Of a DNA stretch of 64,000 nucleotides, positions 8,726-15,690 are shown piece after piece. Source of the stretch: Paracoccaceae bacterium. GTDB lineage: Bacteria > Pseudomonadota > Alphaproteobacteria > Rhodobacterales > Rhodobacteraceae. Numbering within the stretch: position 1 is the stretch's first letter; every line of letters starts with the position of its first letter. The stretch lies in NCBI GenBank assembly GCA_003605175.1, contig QWDA01000002.1:310001-374000 (forward strand), read 5' to 3'. Under the pieces are notes generated by a model. That model was not told where the DNA came from, did no database searches, and saw only the letters and a list, made by a program, of their open reading frames with translations. The position numbers and the translations under genes are program-made.

Positions 8726-9085
8726 ATGACGGCACAGAACGACATTCGCCGATTGAAGACTTTCCAGACCTTGTTCGAGTTCGGCCATGCGGCGCGGTCA
8801 AAGCTTCTCGACCGCCGCGACGAGTCCGATGATGCCGGCGAACGGAAGAAGCTTGCCGACAAGGCGCAGGAATATTCGAAGTTCCTGACACGGATCCGCC
8901 GCGCGCAGATCGTTGAGCTGACCACGCCGCCGGAGGACGGGGGGCCGAGCGCGGTGGCGCAGTTGAACAACGCGGTTGCGGTCGCGCGAAGCCGGCTGGA
9001 GGAGCTGGAGCAGCTGGCGACGGCACTGAAGGCCGCGACTGAGCTTCTGGCCATGGCGCAGCGGCTTGTGAAGATCATCTCCTAG
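8726..9085 (+). CDS. small helical protein partnered with the lipoprotein gene
   Basis: A 119-residue protein beginning MTAQNDIRRLKTFQTLF. It has charged helices and a Leu/Ala-rich C-terminal helix (RLEELEQLATALKAATELL) that could form a coiled coil. It has no signal peptide, membrane segment or Cys. It lies 21 bases after the lipoprotein gene with GGGGACG near the start, so the two are likely co-transcribed. It ends 10 bases from the convergent P-loop gene. No family is recognised. Confidence 0.65.
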   Translation: MTAQNDIRRLKTFQTLFEFGHAARSKLLDRRDESDDAGERKKLADKAQEYSKFLTRIRRAQIVELTTPPEDGGPSAVAQLNNAVAVARSRLEELEQLATALKAATELLAMAQRLVKIIS

Positions 9086-9095
9086 GGGAGGTTCG

Positions 9096-9962
9096 TCAAC
9101 GCCCACGTCTGTCGATCGCGCCGGCGATGAGCGCCTCGAAGTCTTCCGCCGACGCGACCTTCGCGACGTCCATGGCGGCGACGGTCACGCCCCAGGTCTC
9201 GGCGATGGCGCGGTAGCGGGGCTGGCGGTGGGCCAGCGCGCGGGCATAGGTCCAGCGGACGAAGGCGTCGGGGTCGACGGCGTCCTCGGCAAGCGCGTTC
9301 GCCTCGGTGTATTCGGCCCAGGCCGCGTGCAGGAAATCGGGCTGGTAGTACATCGGCTTCGGCGCGCGGTCGAAGCGCTGCACCAGCGCCTCGGTATGGG
9401 CCTCGGTGCCCTCGATCCAGATCAGCAGCATGTGCTCGGAGATCGCGGTCAGCACCGGGTCGGCGGGATCGGCGGGGTCGACCACCTCGCAGAGCGAGCC
9501 CGAGGTGTCGCAGACGAAATGGTCGTAATCGTAGAGCCGCTTCGCCCGGTCGATGAAATGCGCCGTGTCGAGCATGGCCGAGATCTCGGCCTGCCGGTGC
9601 AGCTCCTGGCGGCGCAGGTATTCCTCGAAGGGCAGGCCGCCCTTCGCCGGGTCGCCGGGCTTGCCGAGATATTTCGACAGGGGTGCGAGATTGTCGAAAG
9701 TGATGTTCGAGGCGATGTAGATCGAATCGGAGCGCAGGAGCTCGGCGAGATCGGGCACCTTCATCGCCGCGGTCTTGAAGCTGTCGGCGATATGTTCGCC
9801 CATGTAGCGCGTGCCGATCCGGTAATCGACCGAGTAGTGGAACCAGCCGCCCCGGGCGCGGAGCATGTTCGACAGATGGGTCTTTCCGAGACCCGACATG
9901 CCGAACAGCGCGATGCGCTTCGCCGGGGCCTTCAGCCAGTCCTGTGCCGTGGGGTAGATCAT
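9096..9962 (-). CDS. P-loop ATPase, conserved hypothetical
   Basis: A 288-residue protein with a Walker A motif GMSGLGKTH near residues 22-30 and a kinase-like layout (FVCDTSGSLCEVVD as a possible Walker B region). There are no membrane segments. It looks like a Rhodobacteraceae-type conserved ATPase without assigned function. The substrate and partner are unknown. It is transcribed alone, convergent with the lipoprotein pair. Confidence 0.75.
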   Translation of the reverse strand: MIYPTAQDWLKAPAKRIALFGMSGLGKTHLSNMLRARGGWFHYSVDYRIGTRYMGEHIADSFKTAAMKVPDLAELLRSDSIYIASNITFDNLAPLSKYLGKPGDPAKGGLPFEEYLRRQELHRQAEISAMLDTAHFIDRAKRLYDYDHFVCDTSGSLCEVVDPADPADPVLTAISEHMLLIWIEGTEAHTEALVQRFDRAPKPMYYQPDFLHAAWAEYTEANALAEDAVDPDAFVRWTYARALAHRQPRYRAIAETWGVTVAAMDVAKVASAEDFEALIAGAIDRRGR

Positions 9963-10028
9963 GCCGCGCCGTCCCTTGCCTCGCCTCCGTGCTAGCCTCC
10001 GGGCGCGACCGGGTCCAGCGGCTTCGCG

Positions 10029-10940
10029 TCAGGCGGGGCGCGGGCGGCGGCGGAAGAGGCGGCCGTCGAGGGTGAGGAGGCCGAGCGCGAGGAGCGCGAA
10101 GCCGGCGAAGGCGCGGGGCGGCAGCGCCTCACCGAGGAATAGCGCGCCGAGCAGGATCGCGATGGGCGGGATCAGGAGGGTGCAGAGCAGAAGGTTGCCG
10201 GCGCCCGCCATGGCGAGGACGCGGTAGTAGAGCAGATAGGCGAGGGCGGTTGCGGCGACGGTGTAATAGCCGATCGCGGCCCAGGTGCGCGGCGCGAGGG
10301 CCAGGTCGGGCGGGCCGTCGTGCACCCAGGCGGCCGGGATCATCACGAGCGCCGAAGCGGTGAGCATGCCGGCGGCGGCGGAGACGGGCGGGAGGCCGGA
10401 GAGCGTGCGCCGCGCCCAGGCGCCGGCGCACGCATAGGAGAGTGCGCCCGCGAGCACCGCGAGCTGGCCCAGCGAGCGGAGGTCGAGCTCGGCCAGCGCG
10501 CGGGGGCCGATGGCGGTGGCGACACCGGCGAAGCCGAGGCCGACGCCGGCCGCGCGGCGGGCGGTCAGGCGTTCGTCGGCGAAGGCGATGGTGGCCACGA
10601 TCACTCCGAAGATCGCGGTGGCGGCGTTGAGGATCGAGGTGAGCCCGGTCTCGATATGGAGCTGGCCCCAGGCCATCAGCGAGAACGGGATGACGTTGTT
10701 GAGGAGACCCATCACCAGGCAGGCGCCCCAGAGACGCGGGCTCCGGGGCAGGGGGAGGCGGCGGAGACGGGCGACGGTCCAGAGGATCGCCGCCGCCCAG
10801 CCGACCCGGTGCGCGACGGTCCAGGCGACCGGCACCTCGTCGAGCGCGATGCGGATCGAGAGGAACGAGGCGCCCCAGATCGTGGCGAGGAGAAAGAGCT
10901 CGGCCCAGGCGCGCGCGGTAAGGGTTTTCTGCGGGCTCAT
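10029..10940 (-). CDS. EamA/DMT-family permease
   Basis: A 303-residue membrane protein with about ten transmembrane helices in two EamA repeats. The repeat starts are visible as LATIWGASFLSIRIAL (about 18-33) and, in the second half, AIGYYTVAATALAYLLYY. It belongs to the drug/metabolite transporter superfamily, and the substrate is not predictable. The ATG at 10940 (MSPQKTLTARAWAELF) is used because sequence upstream of it is not membrane-like. Confidence 0.88.
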   Translation of the reverse strand: MSPQKTLTARAWAELFLLATIWGASFLSIRIALDEVPVAWTVAHRVGWAAAILWTVARLRRLPLPRSPRLWGACLVMGLLNNVIPFSLMAWGQLHIETGLTSILNAATAIFGVIVATIAFADERLTARRAAGVGLGFAGVATAIGPRALAELDLRSLGQLAVLAGALSYACAGAWARRTLSGLPPVSAAAGMLTASALVMIPAAWVHDGPPDLALAPRTWAAIGYYTVAATALAYLLYYRVLAMAGAGNLLLCTLLIPPIAILLGALFLGEALPPRAFAGFALLALGLLTLDGRLFRRRPRPA

Positions 10941-11096
10941 GGGGCTGGTGTAACGGCGGCGTGGCAGGGCGCGCGACCCGGATCCTGCGCAAGGATTCGA
11001 TCGGCCACCGCAACCGATTGGCGTTCGCCCGGCGCCCTCGGCGGTGACCGGGCGCGGCACCGGTACGGGCGGCGGGCGGCGCGGCGCGTGGAACGC

Positions 11097-11122
11097 AAAA
11101 AAGGCCCTCCCGGAGGAGGGCC
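11097..11122 (-). terminator. intrinsic terminator of the OmpP1/FadL gene
   Basis: On the minus strand GGCCCTCC-TCC-GGGAGGGCC is followed by TTTTTTG. It lies about 25 bases past the stop of the porin-like gene, a strong rho-independent terminator. Confidence 0.85.
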
Positions 11123-11145
11123 AGGCTATCCCGAAGTACGTCGGG

Positions 11146-12204
11146 TCAGAAGGTGTATCCGACCCGGATGCCGACGCCGATGGCATCGCCGCCGGAGAAA
11201 TCCGTGCCGAGGACGTTGGTCGTGTCGCCGAGATCGACATAGGTGATGCCGGTCGTGACCTTCATGTGGTCCTTGGTGTAGACCGCCGCGACCCCGATGG
11301 AGGTCCGCCCGTCGACGGGGCCGAGCGTGGTGAGGACGGTATCGGTGGGCGGTTCGTAGCCCACCAGGACCGAGCCCGACCAGGTCTCGTTGAAGCGCCG
11401 GCCGAGGCCGAGCGTGTAGGTGGTCCAGTCCTTCTCGTAATCCACGAGGATCCCGAGCGGATAGTTGTCGGGCGCGATCGAGAATTCCGACCAGTCGACC
11501 CAGCGTACCGAGCCGAAGAGCAGGGTGTCGGGCGCGATGCCGGTCTGGAACTCGAGGTTCACCGATTGCGGCGTGGCGATGTCGACATCGCCCGCAACCG
11601 ATCCGAATTCCACCGTGTCGAGCGTGTGCTCGATCTCGGAATAGTAGGTCAGCGCCACGCGGGCGGCGATCTCGGGTTTTTCCCAGGCGACACCGGCAAG
11701 ATAGCCGAAGCCCCAGCCGGCATCGGCATCGACGGTGTAGGAGCCGACGAACGGGATCGAGGCCGAAGCCGAGATCTGCTGGGCGCGGAGGCCGCCATAG
11801 AGCTTGACGTCGGGCTGGACGTCATAGGCGAGGATGCCGCTGAGCTGGATGCCATCGAGCTTGGCGGTCGTGCCGCTATACGTGCTGCCCGCGACGACGG
11901 GGTAGGTGGTATCGACGCCCACCGGCTCGTCGAGGATGAAGGCGTAGGAAAGCTTGTCGTTGATGTCGGCCTTGTAGCCGAATCCAACGGTCCCGTAGCC
12001 GTTGAAAAGGTCACCGGTGGTCGTCGCGACCGCCGCGCCCGAGCCGCTCAGATCAGGCTCGATGGCGCTGAACGAGAACTCCAGGTAGCGGCCGTCCTCG
12101 AAGAGGATGCGCGACGAGGGTGCATTGCGTTCGATGCCCGCGGCGAGGGCGAGGGACGGCAGCATCGCGAGCGCGGTGCCGGCCAGCAAGAGATGGCGTG
12201 ACAT
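11146..12204 (-). CDS. outer-membrane protein transport protein (OmpP1/FadL/TodX family)
   Basis: A 352-residue outer-membrane beta-barrel. The signal peptide is about 21 residues, cleaving after LPSLALA. The body has alternating amphipathic strands and the protein ends in Tyr-Thr-Phe, the C-terminal Phe typical of barrels. The family imports hydrophobic compounds such as fatty acids. It is shorter than E. coli FadL (over 400 residues). The ATG at 12204 has GGGAGG just upstream. The promoter region carries two palindromes (12225-12238 and 12282-12296), and a strong terminator ends the unit, so it is monocistronic. Confidence 0.85.
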   Translation of the reverse strand: MSRHLLLAGTALAMLPSLALAAGIERNAPSSRILFEDGRYLEFSFSAIEPDLSGSGAAVATTTGDLFNGYGTVGFGYKADINDKLSYAFILDEPVGVDTTYPVVAGSTYSGTTAKLDGIQLSGILAYDVQPDVKLYGGLRAQQISASASIPFVGSYTVDADAGWGFGYLAGVAWEKPEIAARVALTYYSEIEHTLDTVEFGSVAGDVDIATPQSVNLEFQTGIAPDTLLFGSVRWVDWSEFSIAPDNYPLGILVDYEKDWTTYTLGLGRRFNETWSGSVLVGYEPPTDTVLTTLGPVDGRTSIGVAAVYTKDHMKVTTGITYVDLGDTTNVLGTDFSGGDAIGVGIRVGYTF

Positions 12205-12224
12205 GGATCCTCCCAAAATCTCGG

Positions 12225-12238
12225 TCACAAATATGTGA
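12225..12238. promoter_or_regulatory. palindrome upstream of the OmpP1/FadL gene
   Basis: TCACA-AATA-TGTGA is a perfect 5-bp inverted repeat about 20 bases before the start codon. It may be an operator for a dimeric regulator. The regulator is not identified. Confidence 0.35.
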
Positions 12239-12281
12239 GCTTGAAACAGATGAAGGCAAACGGCGCGTGCGTCGTCAATTC

Positions 12282-12296
12282 TTTACATAACGTAAA
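12282..12296. promoter_or_regulatory. AT-rich palindrome upstream of the OmpP1/FadL gene
   Basis: TTTAC-ATAAC-GTAAA is an inverted repeat in the AT-rich promoter region of the porin gene. It could be an operator or overlap the -35/-10 region. Confidence 0.4.
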
Positions 12297-12311
12297 GCAG
12301 GGCTTTTGTCG

Positions 12312-13199
12312 TTACGTCACGGCGGGGCGGGGCCGGCGGGTTTCCACCCAGATATTCAGGTAGTTCGCCCCGAAGATCAGTGCCGCGCCGAGGATCACGT
12401 AGAGGTCGAGCGGCTCGTCGTAGAAGGCCATGCCGATCAGCGCGATCAGCGGCAGGCGCAGGAAGTCGAACGGCACGACGACGCTCGCCGGCGCGACCGA
12501 AAGCGCGTTGGTTATGCATAGATGTGCGGCGAGCCCGGTGCAGCCGATCAGGAGGACGAAGGGCAGGAGGGCGGCCGAGGGGAGCGCGATATCGCCATCG
12601 TAGCCCGCGCAGAGCGTGCCGAAGACCGCCTGCATCAGCGTCAGCCAGAACAGGATGCAGGTGACCGAGGCGGTGCGGGTCAGGAGCTTGGTCAGGATCG
12701 TGGTCGCGGCGAAAGCGAGCGAGGAGGCGGCGGCGGCGAGGAGCCCGGCGCTGATCGGCGCGGCGCCGGGATGGACGACGATCAGGATGCCGATGAAACC
12801 GAGGAGCAGCGTCGCGATCCGGACCGGGGTCAGCCGCTCGCCGAGGAAGAGCGGTGCCACCAGCCCGACCCAGAGCGGCGCGGTGAACTCGAGCGCGAAA
12901 AGCTGCGCGAAGGGGATCAGCGCGACCGCGTAGAACCAGAGGTTCTGGCCGGTGAAATGCGCGAGATTCCGGAGCGCGTGCAGCGGCAGGCGGGCGGTGT
13001 CGATCTCGCCCGTCCGGCCGAGCAGGCGCGCGCCCGCGAGGACGAGGAAGATGCCCGTGAAGGACCGGTACATCATCGTCTCGAACGTATCGAGTTCCAC
13101 CGCCACGGCGCGGCCCGCCATCGCCATCGCCGAGAAGGCGGCGATGGCGCCGGCCATCCAGAGCGCGGCGGTGAGCGGGCGGGCAGGGGCGTCGGTCAT
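12312..13199 (-). CDS. EamA/DMT-family permease
   Basis: A 295-residue protein with about ten transmembrane helices, starting [14 protein letters not shown]. EamA features include FYAVALIPFAQLFALEFTAP and a conserved mid-helix FLGERLTPVRI, repeated in the second half as FYDEPLDLYVILGA. The substrate is unknown. Its start overlaps the stop of the YdcF gene (ATGA), so both are read from one transcript. It is distinct in sequence from the other EamA protein at 10029. Confidence 0.88.
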   Translation of the reverse strand: MTDAPARPLTAALWMAGAIAAFSAMAMAGRAVAVELDTFETMMYRSFTGIFLVLAGARLLGRTGEIDTARLPLHALRNLAHFTGQNLWFYAVALIPFAQLFALEFTAPLWVGLVAPLFLGERLTPVRIATLLLGFIGILIVVHPGAAPISAGLLAAAASSLAFAATTILTKLLTRTASVTCILFWLTLMQAVFGTLCAGYDGDIALPSAALLPFVLLIGCTGLAAHLCITNALSVAPASVVVPFDFLRLPLIALIGMAFYDEPLDLYVILGAALIFGANYLNIWVETRRPRPAVT

Positions 13200-13840
13200 T
13201 CGAGCCAGCGCAGCGCCCGGACCTCGTCCGCGCCAAGGGCGAGAGCGGCCCGGAACACGGCCGCGCGGAGCAGGTTCGCGGGCCATTTCACCCCTTCGAG
13301 GAATGGCTGCCGGTCGATCCGGACCGGACCGGTATCGGCGGCGACGAGGGCAATGTCGGTAAAGCCGGCCCAGCGGAAGCTCGCCCAGGCGCGGGGCAGG
13401 TGGTAGCGGTGGGTGACGACAATCAGCTTTTCCGCCGGGTCGATCCGGTCGAGCGCGGCGGTGAACCAGGCGTTCTGCAGCGTGGAATAGGAGCGGTCCT
13501 CCTCGACGATCGCCTCTTCCGGGACGCCGAGGCCGAGTGCATAGGCCTTCATGCCGTGGCTGTCGGGCAACCCGGTCTCCGTCTTGGTGGCGCCGGCGCC
13601 GGACATGACGAGCACGGGCGCGCGCCCCGCCTTCCAGAGCGCCACGCCCCGGTCCACCCGGTCGCGGGTGTCGTCGACTGGCAGGGGCTCGATGGCACCG
13701 GGGCCCGAAAGCACCACGATGGCGGCGGCGCGGGGGATCGGATCGGGGTCGGCGTAGACCAGCATGTAGACCAGCGTGCCGATCACCGCGGCGGCCATGG
13801 AGGTGAGGATGAGAAGGAGAAGCTTCAGGAGTATCCGCAT
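13196..13840 (-). CDS. YdcF family protein (DUF218)
   Basis: A 214-residue protein with an N-terminal signal anchor ([21 protein letters not shown]). The DUF218/YdcF Rossmann-like domain follows: AIVVLSGPG (about 40-48), [21 protein letters not shown] and [14 protein letters not shown]. This domain is found in SanA/ElyC envelope proteins; the catalytic role is unsettled. No good Shine-Dalgarno is seen at 13840. The region just upstream is the scar with the guaA fragment, so its native promoter may have been displaced. Confidence 0.82.
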   Translation of the reverse strand: MRILLKLLLLILTSMAAAVIGTLVYMLVYADPDPIPRAAAIVVLSGPGAIEPLPVDDTRDRVDRGVALWKAGRAPVLVMSGAGATKTETGLPDSHGMKAYALGLGVPEEAIVEEDRSYSTLQNAWFTAALDRIDPAEKLIVVTHRYHLPRAWASFRWAGFTDIALVAADTGPVRIDRQPFLEGVKWPANLLRAAVFRAALALGADEVRALRWLE

Positions 13841-13916
13841 GTCAGCCGTTTCGCCTTCGGCGACCGCTCTGGTCCCCGGCCCGCGCCTCGGGCGTTCGTC
13901 GCTGGGTGTTTCGAGG

Positions 13917-14269
13917 TGATGTCATAGGTCACCCGGTTGATGTCGTCGACCTCGTTGATGATCCGGGTCGCGGTCTCGCCGAGAAAATCGTGGCTGAACG
14001 GGTAGTAATCCGCCGTCATGCCGTCGACCGAGGTGACGGCGCGGAGCGCGCAGGCGTAATCGTAGGTGCGGCCGTCGCCCATCACGCCCACGGTGCGGAC
14101 GGGGAGGATCGCGCAGAAGGCCTGCCAGATCTCGTCATAGAGCCCGTGCTTGCGGATCTGGTCGATATAGACCGCATCGGCCTTGCGCAGGATCTCCAGC
14201 TTGGCGCGGGTGATCTCGCCCGGGCAGCGGATCGCCAGGCCGGGGCCGGGGAAGGGGTGGCGGCCGATG
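13917..14269 (-). pseudogene. guaA': guaA 3'-end fragment (duplicated, truncated)
   Basis: This stretch encodes about 118 residues almost identical to the C-terminal part of the intact GuaA at 15691-17265, from the [10 protein letters not shown] region to YDITSK. The upstream half is missing and the last codons (PPGTIEWE in the intact gene) are replaced by unrelated sequence running on to 13825. Differences from the intact copy are few and mostly synonymous, clustered at the 3' side. It lacks both the amidotransferase and the ATP pyrophosphatase core, so it cannot function as a GMP synthase. Confidence 0.9.
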
Positions 14270-14290
14270 GGGAGTTTGGAGAACGAGGAG

Positions 14291-14320
14291 AGGCGATGGG
14301 TGCGGAGCACCCATCCTACG
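14291..14320 (+). repeat. direct repeat copy 1 flanking the HlyC-Imm11 cassette
   Basis: The sequence contains ATGGGTGC-GGA-GCACCCAT, a perfect hairpin, inside a 30-base unit starting AGGCGATGGG and ending ATCCTACG. A near-identical unit in the same orientation lies at 15648-15679. Confidence 0.75.
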
Positions 14321-14373
14321 CTTGCTGAGATTGTTCTGGGCGATTTGGTGATGGCCCTGAAGTCCAGTGCCCA

Positions 14374-15075
14374 TTATGCCACTTCCTTCATTTGATAGAC
14401 AGAAGTAATCTTCAATCCGGAATCTTTAATTGCGTCACGAAGCTCATTCGAGAGAAATACCCCCGGCATCCAAAGGCATTTCTCGCGCCACAGGTGCGCG
14501 GCGCCGAATGCCTCGCGAGAAAAGGCGAGGCCGGTACCGCCAATGCTTGAGTAGCGCTGCCGGTTATTGATGGTGTCGAACTCCCCATTATAGATAGTGG
14601 AATCACTGTTCTGGGGGGAGAAGCTGTCGACAAATTGACCTATCAGAAGGGTGAAGAATTTCCGGGGGAAGTCCTGGTTGTCCCAAGTGGTCAGTCGCAC
14701 CGCCCTAAACCGGTGCACTTCGGGTTCGAGATTCTCGATGATGTTTTTCAGCGCCTCATCGACAACCAGCATCGTCCCGCCGCCTCTCATGTCGAGAAGG
14801 GACTTGAGCTTTTCGAGCTTTTCGATCGACAGGTTCGTCTTAAACTCAGTGGGCCATTCATGGTCTTCCAAGGAGCTGATCGGATCACTTTCGCGATCGT
14901 ATCGGATTCCGCGCTCTTCGTAGAACTTTAGAAGAGTTCTATTGATGTACCGGTGGACATTCCCGTACTTCGCCTTGAGTTCCGGGTGGGATGCGTAATA
15001 GTCCTTCAAATTTTGATTTTGTGCTTCGGCGTGAAGCGGGATGGTTGTATTCGGCCCCACGATCGCCCAAACCAT
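14374..15075 (-). CDS. Imm11/DUF1629-family immunity-type protein
   Basis: A 233-residue soluble protein. The C-terminal half has the DUF1629/Imm11 (PF07791) pattern as I recognise it: PTEFKTNLSIEKLEKLKSL, LVVDEALKNIIENLEPEVH, then FSREAFGAAHLWREKCL and FLSNELRDAIKDSGLK near the end. Such proteins are predicted immunity proteins in polymorphic-toxin loci. The ATG at 15075 is chosen over an upstream start because it follows GAGGGA and sits one base after the stop of the acyltransferase gene, indicating tight coupling. The coding sequence is visibly AT-richer than the flanking genes, suggesting recent transfer. No toxin gene is adjacent. Confidence 0.75.
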   Translation of the reverse strand: MVWAIVGPNTTIPLHAEAQNQNLKDYYASHPELKAKYGNVHRYINRTLLKFYEERGIRYDRESDPISSLEDHEWPTEFKTNLSIEKLEKLKSLLDMRGGGTMLVVDEALKNIIENLEPEVHRFRAVRLTTWDNQDFPRKFFTLLIGQFVDSFSPQNSDSTIYNGEFDTINNRQRYSSIGGTGLAFSREAFGAAHLWREKCLWMPGVFLSNELRDAIKDSGLKITSVYQMKEVA

Positions 15076-15076
15076 C

Positions 15077-15514
15077 TCAGTTCCCTCCCTCGGACGGGGT
15101 GCGGCGGGCGCCCATCTTCTCAAGAACCTCCTTGTCGACCAGCTGGGTGACAAGGGGATGGAGGCGCAGGTCGCCTTCCTTCACGACTTGCTTGAAGTTG
15201 GCGATGACAGAGGCCGTCGACTTGCGGTCCGGGGCGATGACGTCGAGGAGCCAGTTGATCTCGCCGCTCGTCCATTCGTCGGACTTCAGCCGGATCGGGA
15301 AGACGCCGGCCTTGATCTGCTCGCGGATCTTCGCGTCGACCTCCTCGCTGACCGAGGCCCGGATCGCGACGCCGGCCAGATCGGCCAGCGGGTCGTTCTC
15401 CTGTTTCGGCCGACAGGCGATCGCCACCCGGTCGCGGATCAAGGGCTCGAGCAGCAGATGCTGCAGATCGCCCACCGACGGGTGCCGGTGGTGCGGCTGG
15501 GTGCGTCGGTTCAT
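15077..15514 (-). CDS. HlyC/RtxC-type toxin-activating lysine acyltransferase
   Basis: A 145-residue protein resembling PF02794. HlyC transfers fatty acyl groups from acyl-ACP to internal lysines of RTX protoxins. The expected catalytic His is His9 in HHRHPSVGDL and the expected Asp is Asp91 in the motif DEWTSGEINWLLDVIAP; both match the HlyC His23/Asp92 arrangement. It is somewhat short at the N-terminus (HlyC is about 170 residues). It is followed directly by the Imm11-like gene. No RTX protoxin or type I secretion genes are in the window, so the acylation target is unknown. Confidence 0.8.
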   Translation of the reverse strand: MNRRTQPHHRHPSVGDLQHLLLEPLIRDRVAIACRPKQENDPLADLAGVAIRASVSEEVDAKIREQIKAGVFPIRLKSDEWTSGEINWLLDVIAPDRKSTASVIANFKQVVKEGDLRLHPLVTQLVDKEVLEKMGARRTPSEGGN

Positions 15515-15647
15515 CGTCGCAGGTTTCGGAGCAATGATGGGGGTATGGGAACGGGCTCTCGAAGCTTGTTGTCGGGCAGAGGAACGCTATCGGGGTCGGC
15601 GCCGATATGCAAATTGCTGCGTTGCTGCGGAATGGGTTCGGATCAAG

Positions 15648-15679
15648 AGGCGTGATGGGTGCGGAGCACTCATCCTGCG
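15648..15679 (+). repeat. direct repeat copy 2 flanking the HlyC-Imm11 cassette
   Basis: The unit ATGGGTGCGGAGCACTCATCC is in the same orientation as the copy at 14291-14320, differing by a two-base insertion and a few substitutions. It lies just before the guaA stop. The two copies bracket about 1.39 kb. Confidence 0.75.
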
Positions 15680-15690
15680 CCCTGCAGGGG

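Noticed and set aside
13825-14310. Second guaA-like gene as a functional short protein
   Set aside because: It lacks both catalytic domains, has a non-native start and tail, and reads into the YdcF gene start; called a pseudogene fragment instead.
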